DNA of 33,130 nucleotides from Candidatus Zixiibacteriota bacterium (GCA_014730175.1 WJIR01000105.1:1-33130), one strand, 5' to 3'. Numbered from the stretch's first letter, positions 1 to 8,564 are shown. Made by a program: numbers and translations. Notes: generated by a model not told the origin, from the letters alone.

Positions 1-1
1 C

Positions 2-184
2 AACGTGACTCTGGAGATATTCAACCTTCAGGGACAGAAGATGGGGACACTTGTCAACAGCCTGAGGCCTGCAGGAGAACATCGGGTTCACTGGGATGCT
101 TCATCATATTCCAGCGGAATCTATTTCTACAGGCTTATCGCAGATGGGAAATCATTTACGAAGCGAATGACCTTATTGAAATAA
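2..184 (+). CDS. C-terminal fragment of a protein with a type IX (Por) sorting tail
   Basis: This is the last 60 codons of a gene that begins outside the window. The visible peptide reads NVTLEIFNLQGQKMGTLVNS and later has WDASSYSSGIYFYRL and a KRMTLLK end. That is the usual FlgD-Ig-like / T9SS type A sorting tail of FCB secreted proteins. The same tail ends the proteins at 7836-8564, 14921-17113 and 17211-19517. In characterised T9SS bacteria the tail directs passage through the outer membrane and is removed. The passenger domain is not visible, so its function cannot be given. A strong terminator follows directly. Confidence 0.85.
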   Translation, partial: NVTLEIFNLQGQKMGTLVNSLRPAGEHRVHWDASSYSSGIYFYRLIADGKSFTKRMTLLK

Positions 185-209
185 GCTCAAGCAATCGCCT
201 AAAACTCAA

Positions 210-235
210 AAGGTCGGGAATCACCTCCCGACCTT
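210..235 (+). terminator. Rho-independent terminator
   Basis: AGGTCGGGA (211-219) pairs with TCCCGACCT (226-234) around a 6-nt loop, extended by an A/T pair on each side and followed by a short T-rich stretch. It lies 26 bases after the stop codon at 184. A near-identical hairpin follows the gene ending at 8564. Confidence 0.85.
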
Positions 236-783
236 TATTATTTAATCTAAAGCCATCATTAGCTACAAAGCAGTAAATAAAATATTCCCCGTATTGGGGC
301 TATTTTATGACTGTGCCATGGGAACGAGTTTGCGAAGCTGGATCATTTAACTTTCAGAGTATCCTTTGCATTCAAATAATTATGGCATCGAAATTGTCTT
401 TAGTCCAAATCCTTCCTTATAATTAAATTCCAGGATCGGTAATAGAACTTAATAATGCAATTCACAACCCATATTAAAAAGAGCTTGCATATTATAATAA
501 ATTGAAATATATTTAGAGTGGAAATCGATTTAGACATTAAGCCGTAGAAATTTACTTCGTTGGGCTGGAATCACAAGCTTGGGACAGGGATTAGTTCACC
601 GGTCTATATAGTAGTTATATTTGGGATCTAATTTAGTGTTGACAGAAAAGCAAAATTCCTCGCTCCGCTTACTACAGCAATTTTATCAGGAATTGCAATA
701 TTTTCGATTCGAATCAGCTATTCCGAATACAAGGCAATGTGTGGTACAGATACTCGAGTTAGTTTGTTTGGATGGAGGGCTGT
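236..783. other. AT-rich intergenic region with no recognised gene
   Basis: About 550 bases between the terminator and the LuxR-type regulator. No convincing coding region, RNA gene or repeat was seen. A TTGACA hexamer lies at 639-644, but no good -10 box follows at normal spacing, so no promoter is called. The regulator's promoter is presumably here. Confidence 0.5.
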
Positions 784-2181
784 GTGTCTAACAGGAAATC
801 CCCGGATGAGCTCAAAAATCAAGCCCGTCAAAAAAGCAACAATCCGGTCAATGGGGATGTTAACTATCGCCTTATTATCGAGAACCTCAACGAGGGGATA
901 TGGATTATCGACGCTGATGGATATACTTCCTTCGCCAGCCAAAAAATGGCGGACATACTCGGATATACGGTAGAGGAAATGATAGGTAAACACTTATTCG
1001 AATTTATGGAAGCGGAGGAAGTTGAACAGGCTAAGAGAAAAATTAAACGGCGTAAGCAGGGTATTCGAGAGCAGCATAGCTTTAAATTTAAGCGCAAAAA
1101 TGGATCGGAAATTCACACGACACTAATAACCTCCCCCCTGTTTGATGATGAGGGCAATTATGCCGGAGCTCTCGCCGGCGTATTCGATACAACAGAAAAG
1201 AGACGGACTGATGTTTACAAAAAAGCAAGGCTTAATCTTCTCGATAAACTCAGAACCGCAAGAAATATCGATGATTGTCTTGAATCGGGTTGCAGGGCGA
1301 TTTTTGAAGCTGAATTGTTCCGTCGTTCGATTTTAACTTTGCATAATAACGACCGTGATATAACTCATCTGGGGTATTTTGGACTCAATGAAGAAGTTGT
1401 TGAGTACGCAAGAACCGGCAAGGCGCCCGGTGAAAAAATGACTAAGCAGTTAACCGATGAGAGATTTCGCATCTGCCATTCTTATTTCATCCCTACGGAA
1501 GCTAATATCGATTACTCTCAATCAGAAAGGTATGTCCCGCAGGAAGAAGCTTATGGGGATAGTAATGATGCCTGGAAGCAGAATGATGAACTTTTCGTTC
1601 CTTTGAGAAATAATGACAATAGTATCGAGGGATGGCTTTCGGTGGATACGCCGTTTAATGGCAAACGCCCCACCCGGGAGACCATACAGATACTTGAAGA
1701 AATACTGGATTTGGTCGCAAGTAAAGTCAGGGAAATTCGTCAACAGACCATATTAAAGAGAGAACGCAGTGAACTGCGAGATAAGAACATAACCTTAAAG
1801 CAGGTTCTGGAACATCTTGAGGATCAGAAAAATGCGAAGAGAGATCAAATAGTTGGAGTCGTTGAACAAGTAATAATACCTGCATTCACCAAACTATTAA
1901 AGAATGATAATACCGTGAACGAAGCCTACTATAATCTGATAATGCAGGAACTTAAACGGATAACCGCGGGTGCTTCTTCGATAGACCAACTAAGGACAAG
2001 ATTATCTCCCCGTGAAATAGAGATTTGCGATCTAATCAAAAATGGCTTTACTTCAAAGGAGATAGCGGAGACTTTAAATATATCTTTTACAACAGTTAAT
2101 AAGCATAGAAATGCCATACGAAAGAAACTGGGTTTATCTCGAAAGAAAGTGAATCTGGCTACTTTTCTAAAAAGGCTATAA
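784..2181 (+). CDS. PAS-GAF-LuxR orphan transcriptional regulator
   Basis: Probable one-component sensor/regulator of about 465 residues. A PAS domain covers roughly residues 25-130 (includes NEGIWIIDADGYTSFASQKM). A GAF-like region follows at about 150-325, then a predicted coiled coil around 330-355. A LuxR-type helix-turn-helix closes the protein (LSPREIEICDLIKNGFTSKE, then IAETLNISFTTVNKHRNAIR). There is no receiver or kinase domain, so it likely binds DNA in response to a small ligand sensed by PAS or GAF. An ATG at 772 is in frame, but it lies within the sequence ATGGAGGG, whose GGAGG (774-778) is a good ribosome site for GTG 784. I therefore prefer 784. It stands 700 bases upstream of the secretin gene run in the same direction and may control it; that link is inference. 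Confidence 0.85.
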   Translation: MSNRKSPDELKNQARQKSNNPVNGDVNYRLIIENLNEGIWIIDADGYTSFASQKMADILGYTVEEMIGKHLFEFMEAEEVEQAKRKIKRRKQGIREQHSFKFKRKNGSEIHTTLITSPLFDDEGNYAGALAGVFDTTEKRRTDVYKKARLNLLDKLRTARNIDDCLESGCRAIFEAELFRRSILTLHNNDRDITHLGYFGLNEEVVEYARTGKAPGEKMTKQLTDERFRICHSYFIPTEANIDYSQSERYVPQEEAYGDSNDAWKQNDELFVPLRNNDNSIEGWLSVDTPFNGKRPTRETIQILEEILDLVASKVREIRQQTILKRERSELRDKNITLKQVLEHLEDQKNAKRDQIVGVVEQVIIPAFTKLLKNDNTVNEAYYNLIMQELKRITAGASSIDQLRTRLSPREIEICDLIKNGFTSKEIAETLNISFTTVNKHRNAIRKKLGLSRKKVNLATFLKRL

Positions 2182-2182
2182 T

Positions 2183-2200
2183 GAGTATATCTGTATACTC
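2183..2200 (+). other. Inverted repeat just after the regulator gene
   Basis: GAGTATA (2183-2189) and TATACTC (2194-2200) form a 7-bp stem with a 4-nt loop, starting 2 bases after the stop codon. An AT-rich stretch follows, but there is no clean T-run. It could be a weak terminator or an operator; neither is certain. Confidence 0.35.
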
Positions 2201-2763
2201 AAAATATATTATATTTCTTCATATTGACTTAAGTGGCCGGGTTAATTATGTTATGTTTACCCTTGGACGGTTTTAAAAAGGAAGCCGTGATAAGGATGTT
2301 CTTTGAAAAGATTTCGAGGTACTAATTTAAAACCGAAGTGAGGAAGGAGTCTTAGTTCTGCTGGTTCACCTGGAGGTACTGCGAATCATCTCAAATAATT
2401 ATTCCAGAGTGGTGGAGAGTGGGTAATATTGAGGTTGGTTTGATGTCACTTGGTTCGAGGGTGAGGGGGAAGCCATGGGCTAATGTCGTCCCCGTTAAGG
2501 GTAGAGGGGGCGGAATTTAAAATGAAGGGCTGGATGATTTGGAAGTAGCTGAATACGTATATTATCATACGACTTTAGTTAGATTGATACAAAGGGGCTA
2601 GCTTTGATATTAGACTATACAACAGTATCAGGTTGGGGGCAAGGAAGCCGTACAATATTTCTTTAATTGGTCAGTGATTACGGCATTATGATTATTTCAT
2701 GCTGGATGTTCTTCGCAGTAACTGGCGAAGACCGGGTACATTTGGCGTTTTGAAATAAAAAAA
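2201..2763. other. Intergenic region upstream of the secretin gene run
   Basis: About 560 bases without a plausible gene in any frame. A 6-bp hairpin lies at 2711-2730 (CTTCGC / GCGAAG). A TACATTTG at 2737-2744 fits the TAnnTTTG -7 box known from Bacteroidetes promoters. No matching -33 box was found, so this is only a hint that transcription of the following leader begins near 2750. Nothing else was recognised. Confidence 0.4.
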
Positions 2764-2848
2764 CCGCCCTCGGAGAAAAACGTGAAGGTTAGATCCGAGG
2801 GACGGCTGGGAGAGACGAGTCTCCCGATTATAATATCGGGAACTCTCT
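2764..2848 (+). promoter_or_regulatory. Structured 5' leader with competing hairpins
   Basis: Three stems lie end to end ahead of the gene at 2884. The first pairs 2764-2774 with 2794-2805 (CCCTCGGA with TCCGAGGG, plus CCG/CGG across a bulged A). The second is GGGAGA (2808-2813) with TCTCCC (2819-2824). The third is CCCGAT (2823-2828) with ATCGGG (2835-2840). The second and third share bases at 2823-2824. GGGAGAG at 2808-2814 can also pair with CTCTC near 2843-2848, so alternative folds exist. No T-run follows, so it is not a simple terminator. It may be an RNA regulator or an mRNA-stabilising leader; no known riboswitch was recognised. Confidence 0.5.
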
Positions 2849-2883
2849 CATAATTTTCAACAACTTTTTAAAGGAGAAGTTCC

Positions 2884-3594
2884 ATGAACAAGATCCTGAT
2901 TTTATTGATTGGAATATTCCTGATCATTCCGATGACTGCGAATGCCACTCCGCCACCTGCTCACGGCGCCTATCAGGGCGGGTGGGGAATGAATCCTAAT
3001 AATTGGCAAACGACCACCGGATCCTTCAGCGCCTGGGGATTATATGATCCTGACGGAGGAGGCGGAGGAGCGGGTTGGATCGTTGATTGGTCTGATCCCA
3101 ACAATCCTGGTTATATAGATTATGAAGAGATCACATTAGAACTTTGGATAGAAATGTACTCACTGCAGACATACCATTACACTTCTTATCAATGGCATAG
3201 GCTCGGTGATGAAGAAGAGGAAATTTGCTTCATTATTGAAGGACTGATTCAGAGCAACAATGGTCAATATATTCAGCTAATGAAAGGTGATGATCCTTTA
3301 GATTATCTCTATTTCAGAGAGAATGTATTAGGCGGAAGTAGTTCAGACGCCAGAGATATACCGATTAGCTGGTCCGGAAGATGGGGTACAGGTACAGAAT
3401 ATGAGCAAAACTTCTATTGGCCCGATGACCAGGGCAATTGGGCTCCTTTAACTCCGGATCCAGACCTAACCTTAGAGCCGGTGCCAGCATGCGACCATTG
3501 GTTCCAGTTCCAGGGTTGCTTTACGCTCTTGTATCACGAAGCGGACGGGTATTATTCCCTGACAATGTCAGGTTGCCCGGCTCCAGTAATGTAG
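2884..3594 (+). CDS. Secreted beta-rich protein, possible pilin-like subunit
   Basis: 236 residues. Residues 1-21 are a signal peptide (MNKILILLIGIFLIIPMTANA). The mature part is rich in aromatic and glycine residues, with a GGGGGAG stretch. Four cysteines lie in the C-terminal two thirds. It shares a pattern with the protein at 5384-6013: D..LYF.EN(V/I)(L/F)G, then DIP(I/L)SW, then ADGYY.L near the C-terminus. I infer that the two are distant paralogues, perhaps substrates or subunits of the secretin encoded downstream. AAAGGAGAAG (2869-2878) is a good ribosome site. I recognise no named family. The C-terminal ADGYY.L strand only loosely recalls the last strand of small fimbrial subunits. 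Confidence 0.8.
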   Translation: MNKILILLIGIFLIIPMTANATPPPAHGAYQGGWGMNPNNWQTTTGSFSAWGLYDPDGGGGGAGWIVDWSDPNNPGYIDYEEITLELWIEMYSLQTYHYTSYQWHRLGDEEEEICFIIEGLIQSNNGQYIQLMKGDDPLDYLYFRENVLGGSSSDARDIPISWSGRWGTGTEYEQNFYWPDDQGNWAPLTPDPDLTLEPVPACDHWFQFQGCFTLLYHEADGYYSLTMSGCPAPVM

Positions 3595-3672
3595 ATCGCA
3601 GGTCAGCTGGAACCCGGCCAGCTGAGCTATTAATTATAACGAAATATCAGAGATACTAAGTCACAAATAAAT

Positions 3673-5343
3673 ATGCCAAATCGTCTTCAAGAAACCATAC
3701 ACCTAAGTTTTAAAATCGCTCTGTTCTTTTGTGTATTAATTCCCATTACCAGAGCCAATATACAAATAATCCCCCCAATCCAGGAGTTAGAGGTTACGCG
3801 GGGAGGCAGGGAGACTTTCATAATCACAATCATGAACAACAGCGATGAAGAAAGCCCTGGTAGATATAGCATACACGATCTGGACATAACCGAAGAAGGT
3901 AAACCGTTCATTGCTGATAGTTGCCTGCTCAGGGGATGCAGTAATTGGATAGAACTCAGCCCTCAGGAGTACTCCCTTTCACCACATGAATCGCTGCAGC
4001 TAAAGGGTAGCGTAACCGTACCTCGTGACGCGGAAGGCGGATATTACGGCTTAATCAAGGGTGAGTTCATCGATGTATCATTTCCTCTATCCGGTGAAAG
4101 AGCAAATATGAAGGAATCACAGATTGGGCTGAAAAGCCAGGCGGTGGTTGCGGTATTAATCACAGTTCCTTCCAGTAGGAATAAAGCGATTATTGTTCCC
4201 GACACGCTTCTTGTTTATCCACATGGTTCTCGAGGAAAATCACCGGTGATAACCGATTTCGGAACTCAGAAGGGGTGGGAGGTGATGATGCCGGTACGTA
4301 ATGATGGGAATATTCACACACGTGTTTCGGGTTTAGTGAGTATATACAGCGAAGCGGGAGCCCGAATCGGGTCGGCGCCTTTCAGAGCGGGTAAAGGATA
4401 TGTTCTGCCCGGGAAAACACGAAACCTGAACGCAACTGGCGATGGAATCCTCAATGATGGGTATTACATGTTACGTATTGCTTTGCAGACATCGGAAAAT
4501 CGATCTATGACAAACTCCTTCGCATTTGCTGTTTACGAAGGGGAAGTATATCCGGGCGCGATTAACGATGAAATAGCGAAATTAATACGCGCTTCTTCAC
4601 CGGGATTTGCACTCAGGGAGCCGTTTAAAGAAAAGAAGGTTACTCCCGGGGGAACTACTTACTTGCCAATAATGCTCATGAACACAATTGATGATACCAT
4701 CACCCTTGTACCTCGAAAACTGGAATGGAACTTAAATCAGGTGGGACAGCCCAAACTGGGAGTTGATGAAAGTCTGCAAACGCGTTCATGCACTCCATGG
4801 TTGGAGTTTATGAATGAGGAAATCGTCATACCGCCAGGACGCCGGCAATCCTTCAAGTTAAAAGTGAGTACTCCACCCGATATAGCCGGCGAGTACTATT
4901 CGGCTATTTCCTTTTTGGATTCAGATTTGAAAGAGGATTTGCCGGATGAATTCATGGCGGCGCGTACTCAGCTGATCGCTATTTCCAGCCCCAAGGATCT
5001 TGAGTATAAAGTGGAAGCAGACAGTATCCGGGTGAAACGCGAGGTCGCGCCGGAGTTAACGCTACACAGGTTCAGATTTAAGGTTCGCAATGAAGGTAAT
5101 GTTCACTGCTTTGTTTCCGGAGGGATGAGTTTTGAAAAAGAAGTTGCGGTAGGGGTATATAAACCATACGGAACCGCTAAAGACTTTGGTAGCAGGCAAA
5201 CATATATCCTTCCGGGTAACGAATTACCATTCGAGATTGATATGCCGAATATGGATTCCGGAACGTATAGAATAATACTGGCGGTAAATTATGCACAAGA
5301 TACGCAGCCAATAGTCAAGTATCAAAAGGTGGAGATTAATTAA
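3673..5343 (+). CDS. Secreted tandem Ig-like / periplasmic chaperone-like protein
   Basis: 556 residues with an N-terminal signal peptide (about 1-28, hydrophobic IALFFCVLIPI). The protein is an internal duplication. Each half begins with an Ig-like domain (about 30-130 and 305-415) containing a Cys-x-x-W(I/L)E or Cys-x-x-x-x-W pattern. A chaperone-like run follows in each (SPQEYSLSPHESLQLKGSVT; IPPGRRQSFKLKVSTPPDIA), ending in a GxYY motif. A second beta domain follows in each half, with (V/F)RN(D/E)GN(I/V)H and a YVLPG / YILPG motif. The 'proline-rich strand, N, LxPG' pattern resembles PapD-like pilus chaperones and DUF916-type Ig domains, but I cannot assign a family. No clear ribosome site precedes ATG 3673. 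It lies between two related secreted proteins and upstream of the secretin, which suggests a handling or stabilising role; that is inference. Confidence 0.75.
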   Translation: MPNRLQETIHLSFKIALFFCVLIPITRANIQIIPPIQELEVTRGGRETFIITIMNNSDEESPGRYSIHDLDITEEGKPFIADSCLLRGCSNWIELSPQEYSLSPHESLQLKGSVTVPRDAEGGYYGLIKGEFIDVSFPLSGERANMKESQIGLKSQAVVAVLITVPSSRNKAIIVPDTLLVYPHGSRGKSPVITDFGTQKGWEVMMPVRNDGNIHTRVSGLVSIYSEAGARIGSAPFRAGKGYVLPGKTRNLNATGDGILNDGYYMLRIALQTSENRSMTNSFAFAVYEGEVYPGAINDEIAKLIRASSPGFALREPFKEKKVTPGGTTYLPIMLMNTIDDTITLVPRKLEWNLNQVGQPKLGVDESLQTRSCTPWLEFMNEEIVIPPGRRQSFKLKVSTPPDIAGEYYSAISFLDSDLKEDLPDEFMAARTQLIAISSPKDLEYKVEADSIRVKREVAPELTLHRFRFKVRNEGNVHCFVSGGMSFEKEVAVGVYKPYGTAKDFGSRQTYILPGNELPFEIDMPNMDSGTYRIILAVNYAQDTQPIVKYQKVEIN

Positions 5344-5383
5344 CTATTGAACGGCACTCTATGAGGAGCAGATTGAACAAAAA

Positions 5384-6013
5384 ATGAACGCGAGAATCAT
5401 CGAAACAAGAATTTCCATTATTATAATTATCATACTCCTGAATATTCCGACCGTTTGGGCAGTCGCACCCAAAAAGGCTGAAATAAATGTGCCTTACCCA
5501 AATCATATAGATAAACGAGATTTCGCTAAAAAGAACATAATAAATCTGCCTGATTCAAAGGTTACCACTAAAAATGGACTTCCATTTGCGCAGCCGGATT
5601 ATCCCACGATTGACTTCCATCTCGATTGGACTACCTGTCAGATGCACAGAGTGGCATCCGATTCGACGGTTGAAATCCTGTTGGATGGCACTGTTTCAAT
5701 CGCCTTGAATTCGATCTGGACTCTCATTCCCGACAATCCAATCCCGCAGGCGGATCCTTCTCTGTACTTCGTAGAAAATATTTTCGGAGAGATCAATAAT
5801 CCCGACAATAGCGACATACCGTTATCATGGGAAATATCCATAAACGGTGGCGATTTCAAGTCAATTGAGAGACAATCGGATGGTTCCCTGAAAGTGCGTT
5901 TTCCGGCCGGGGATCACGCCTTTCAAGTGCGGATCAGCGGATATATACCAATTACGCAAGCCGATGGTTACTATAGACTACAACTTATCCAGAATATAAT
6001 TCCGGAACTATGA
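5384..6013 (+). CDS. Secreted protein related to the 2884-3594 product
   Basis: 209 residues with an N-terminal signal segment (hydrophobic ISIIIIIILLNIPTVWA). The C-terminal half contains DPSLYFVENIFGE, DIPLSWEISING and a final GYIPITQADGYYRLQLIQ. These match in order DPLDYLYFRENVLGG, DIPISW and EADGYYSL in the protein at 2884-3594. The IP..Q.ADGYY ending recalls the last beta strand of spore-coat-U or archaic chaperone-usher fimbrial subunits, an analogy only. GAGGAG at 5363-5368 is 15 bases from ATG 5384, rather far. It sits 40 bases after the chaperone-like gene and 98 bases before the secretin, probably in one transcript. Confidence 0.75.
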   Translation: MNARIIETRISIIIIIILLNIPTVWAVAPKKAEINVPYPNHIDKRDFAKKNIINLPDSKVTTKNGLPFAQPDYPTIDFHLDWTTCQMHRVASDSTVEILLDGTVSIALNSIWTLIPDNPIPQADPSLYFVENIFGEINNPDNSDIPLSWEISINGGDFKSIERQSDGSLKVRFPAGDHAFQVRISGYIPITQADGYYRLQLIQNIIPEL

Positions 6014-6111
6014 TGACTTTCAGTAACACGATATTAAATCGTACGATTTGGCTATCCATTATTAAGACACATTTTTCATCCGGTCTCAGGCGGGAGGGGG
6101 TGTAGAGTTCG

Positions 6112-7725
6112 ATGCGTTATTCACGGTACTATTTTAAAATTAGGCATATGATACTGATTATCACCTTCCTGTCAGCCTTTCTTGTGATTCCGAATGCCAA
6201 TGCAATAAAGAACAACAATCAAGTTAAGACAAATGATCAAATAGAATTGGAGAAACTCGTAAATCGATTAATTGCTGATCACTACTATAATGAGGCGGTC
6301 AGTCTGATGGAAAACAGGCTGCAAACGCAGGTTAACAGGCCTTTCAGGTTCTATCTTTTAACAAACTTGACGGAAGTTCATAACAAAACGGGCAACTATG
6401 CATTGGCGGCAGAGTATTTGTCGCAAGCGGAGTCAATCGCTTTAGCACCACAAGAACAACAGGTCATTATTAAGCTGAAGAGAAGTTTGCCGAGTAATTC
6501 GGCTGAAGAAAAATCAGATGTAGATCCCACGGTCTACGAGGATACTCTTTTAGAGACACAAAATAGCTCGATGTCAGATATTAATGAGGAATCGTTTCTA
6601 ATTTCTAATTCATTTTTCGAGATCGATCTCAGGCAGGTACTCACCGATCTTTCCATGGAATCAGGCATTCCGATAATCTGGGATAAAACCGTGCAGGGAT
6701 TGGTAACATACGAAGCTATCGACCAGGAACTGGAGGATGTCCTTAATGCGATTTTGACCCCGGCGGGATATGCGTACAAATATGACGGCAATATATATAT
6801 CGTGGGATCATCCAATCCGTCGGATCCCGCATTTGAACTGCTATCAGAAACCAAGTTAATATATCTGGCGAATATTGAGTCATCCGAAGCGATTGGGCTG
6901 CTCTCCGATTTTTTTAAGCCGTATGTTAAATCTTCGAAAAGCACGAACGCTGTTTGCATAACCGCCCCTGCATCGATTATCAGCAGAATAGAGGCAGACC
7001 TTGCTCAGATAGATGAGCCGGTGCAGCAGATACTGATCGATGTGGTAGTAACCGAGATCACCACAAGTGCGTTGCGACAGATGGGACTCGACTGGTCACT
7101 CACCAGGTCGTCAGGCAATCCATCCTGGAATGTACAAACAGATCATACAGACCTTGGCACCAAGGCGATTTCAGCAAGCTATGCTGATATGGCATTCGAT
7201 CTGGGAGATTACACCGGTGAGCTTTTGGGATCACTGGAAGCGCTGGTTCAATCAGGCGAAGCGAAAATCCGCGCTAATCCGCGTATTACTACGGTTAACG
7301 GCAACAAAGCTGAGATAGGAATAACCAAGGATCAGTACTTCATCATTCAAACCAGCACATCTCAAACTTATCAATATAATACACTGCAATCTATAAGCTC
7401 GGGGATAAAACTGGAGATAACCCCCTATATTTCGGGAGATAACAGTATAACGATACGGGTTAAACCTGAGGTTGGCGATGTAATAGGTTCTGGGAAAGAT
7501 GGCCTTCCTGAAATAAGCAGCAGGACTGCAAACACTGTTGTGCGGGTAAAAGATGGTGAAACATCGACCATAGGGGGATTGAATATTCAAACGGAGAAGG
7601 TGAGTCAGAATAAGATACCATTACTTGGGAGTATACCGATTCTGGGATATCTATTCAGGTATGACGAACGTGAGGTTCGGGATACCCAGATTATAATTTT
7701 TATCACGCCCCATTTGGTGAATTAG
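6112..7725 (+). CDS. Orphan secretin (outer-membrane channel) with helical-repeat N-terminus
   Basis: 537 residues; likely forms a ring-shaped outer-membrane pore. It has a signal peptide at about 1-31. A TPR-like helical stretch follows at about 42-126, then a short linker. An STN/N0 domain lies at about 167-232 (FFEIDLRQVLTDLSMESGIP), an N1-type domain at about 247-302 and the secretin core at 306-537. The hallmark KIPLLGSIPILGYLFR lies at 501-516, and the protein ends IIIFITPHLVN. This matches the GspD/PilQ superfamily. The AMIN domains, pilotin, PilMNOP, ATPases and prepilin genes that go with type II or type IV systems are absent nearby. GGGAGG at 6092-6097 is 14 bases from the ATG. Neighbours suggest it exports or anchors the small secreted proteins encoded beside it. 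Confidence 0.9.
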   Translation: MRYSRYYFKIRHMILIITFLSAFLVIPNANAIKNNNQVKTNDQIELEKLVNRLIADHYYNEAVSLMENRLQTQVNRPFRFYLLTNLTEVHNKTGNYALAAEYLSQAESIALAPQEQQVIIKLKRSLPSNSAEEKSDVDPTVYEDTLLETQNSSMSDINEESFLISNSFFEIDLRQVLTDLSMESGIPIIWDKTVQGLVTYEAIDQELEDVLNAILTPAGYAYKYDGNIYIVGSSNPSDPAFELLSETKLIYLANIESSEAIGLLSDFFKPYVKSSKSTNAVCITAPASIISRIEADLAQIDEPVQQILIDVVVTEITTSALRQMGLDWSLTRSSGNPSWNVQTDHTDLGTKAISASYADMAFDLGDYTGELLGSLEALVQSGEAKIRANPRITTVNGNKAEIGITKDQYFIIQTSTSQTYQYNTLQSISSGIKLEITPYISGDNSITIRVKPEVGDVIGSGKDGLPEISSRTANTVVRVKDGETSTIGGLNIQTEKVSQNKIPLLGSIPILGYLFRYDEREVRDTQIIIFITPHLVN

Positions 7726-7835
7726 AGGATAGATGGACGTACGAATAACAGGAATAGGGGTCGGATTCAGAGAAAACCGCCGCTTTTATATAGAAAGGTC
7801 ATTATTCGAAACAACTTTATCAAAAGGAGTAAGTT

Positions 7836-8564
7836 ATGAATAAACCAAGATTGATTTCAATAACCTTACTGGCGTTATTGATGTGCGGCGCGTATGCATA
7901 CGCCCAAGAACAGGAAGTGGTAATTTCTCCGATCGATCCACCAATCAATGTGCCCTGCGGAGGCGACTTTCTTTATGATCTCACCGTTATTAATCACGCA
8001 GATTCCACCGTAAGAATTGATGGCTGGACCGGTTTGACGTTACCCAACGGGAATTCATACGGACCTTTGTGCGTGAGACACCGCTGGCCCTTTCTAAGCG
8101 ACAGCACAGTGACATTCCATAATATTCCACGGCACGTTCCGAGTTACGCCCCACTCGGGGAATACTACTTCATATTCTACATCGGAGATTATCCAATTAT
8201 AACCGATTCTCATTACTTCGAGTTCACAGTAATTGAAGGAGATTTTACCGATAATCAAAGATGGGATCTATTCAGATATGAAGAGGAGTATAATACGCGT
8301 GATCTTACTGATGTGATATCGAATTATCCTAATCCATTCAACGCTACTACCACAATTTCATTTGAATTGTCCCAAGCGGGTAATGTAAATCTTGACATTT
8401 ACAACCTGGCGGGACAGAAAGTGGAATCCTTAGTAAAGGGGTATAAGGGTGCCGGAGTATATACTGCGAATTGGGATGCATCAAACAACTCAAGTGGCAT
8501 TTACCTCTATAGATTAAAGATTGGTGAGAATTCGATTACAAAGAGAATGACATTACTGAAGTAG
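7836..8564 (+). CDS. Small Ig-like secreted protein with type IX (Por) sorting tail
   Basis: 242 residues. Signal peptide at 1-23 (ends AYAYAQ). A single Ig-like beta domain spans about 30-130 (GGDFLYDLTVINHADSTVRI to HYFEFTVIEGD). An acidic linker follows, and then a sorting tail beginning SNYPNPFNATTTISF and ending KRMTLLK. Such tails direct proteins through the T9SS in Bacteroidetes. A strong ribosome site (AAAGGAG) precedes ATG 7836. It is the last gene of the secretin run, 110 bases after the secretin, and a terminator follows. It could be a surface partner of the fibre or secreted product; no specific function is recognised. Confidence 0.85.
   Translation: MNKPRLISITLLALLMCGAYAYAQEQEVVISPIDPPINVPCGGDFLYDLTVINHADSTVRIDGWTGLTLPNGNSYGPLCVRHRWPFLSDSTVTFHNIPRHVPSYAPLGEYYFIFYIGDYPIITDSHYFEFTVIEGDFTDNQRWDLFRYEEEYNTRDLTDVISNYPNPFNATTTISFELSQAGNVNLDIYNLAGQKVESLVKGYKGAGVYTANWDASNNSSGIYLYRLKIGENSITKRMTLLK

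Noticed and set aside
737-973. Plus-strand open frame of 78 codons overlapping the PAS-LuxR gene
   Set aside because: Different frame from the regulator, no ribosome site and no domain.
6534-6959. Antisense open frame of 141 codons inside the secretin gene
   Set aside because: It is a shadow of a strongly supported gene, with no ribosome site or recognisable domain.
2884-7725. Type II secretion or type IV pilus operon
   Set aside because: Only a secretin is present. No ATPase, PilC/GspF platform, prepilin with a processing site or prepilin peptidase was found.
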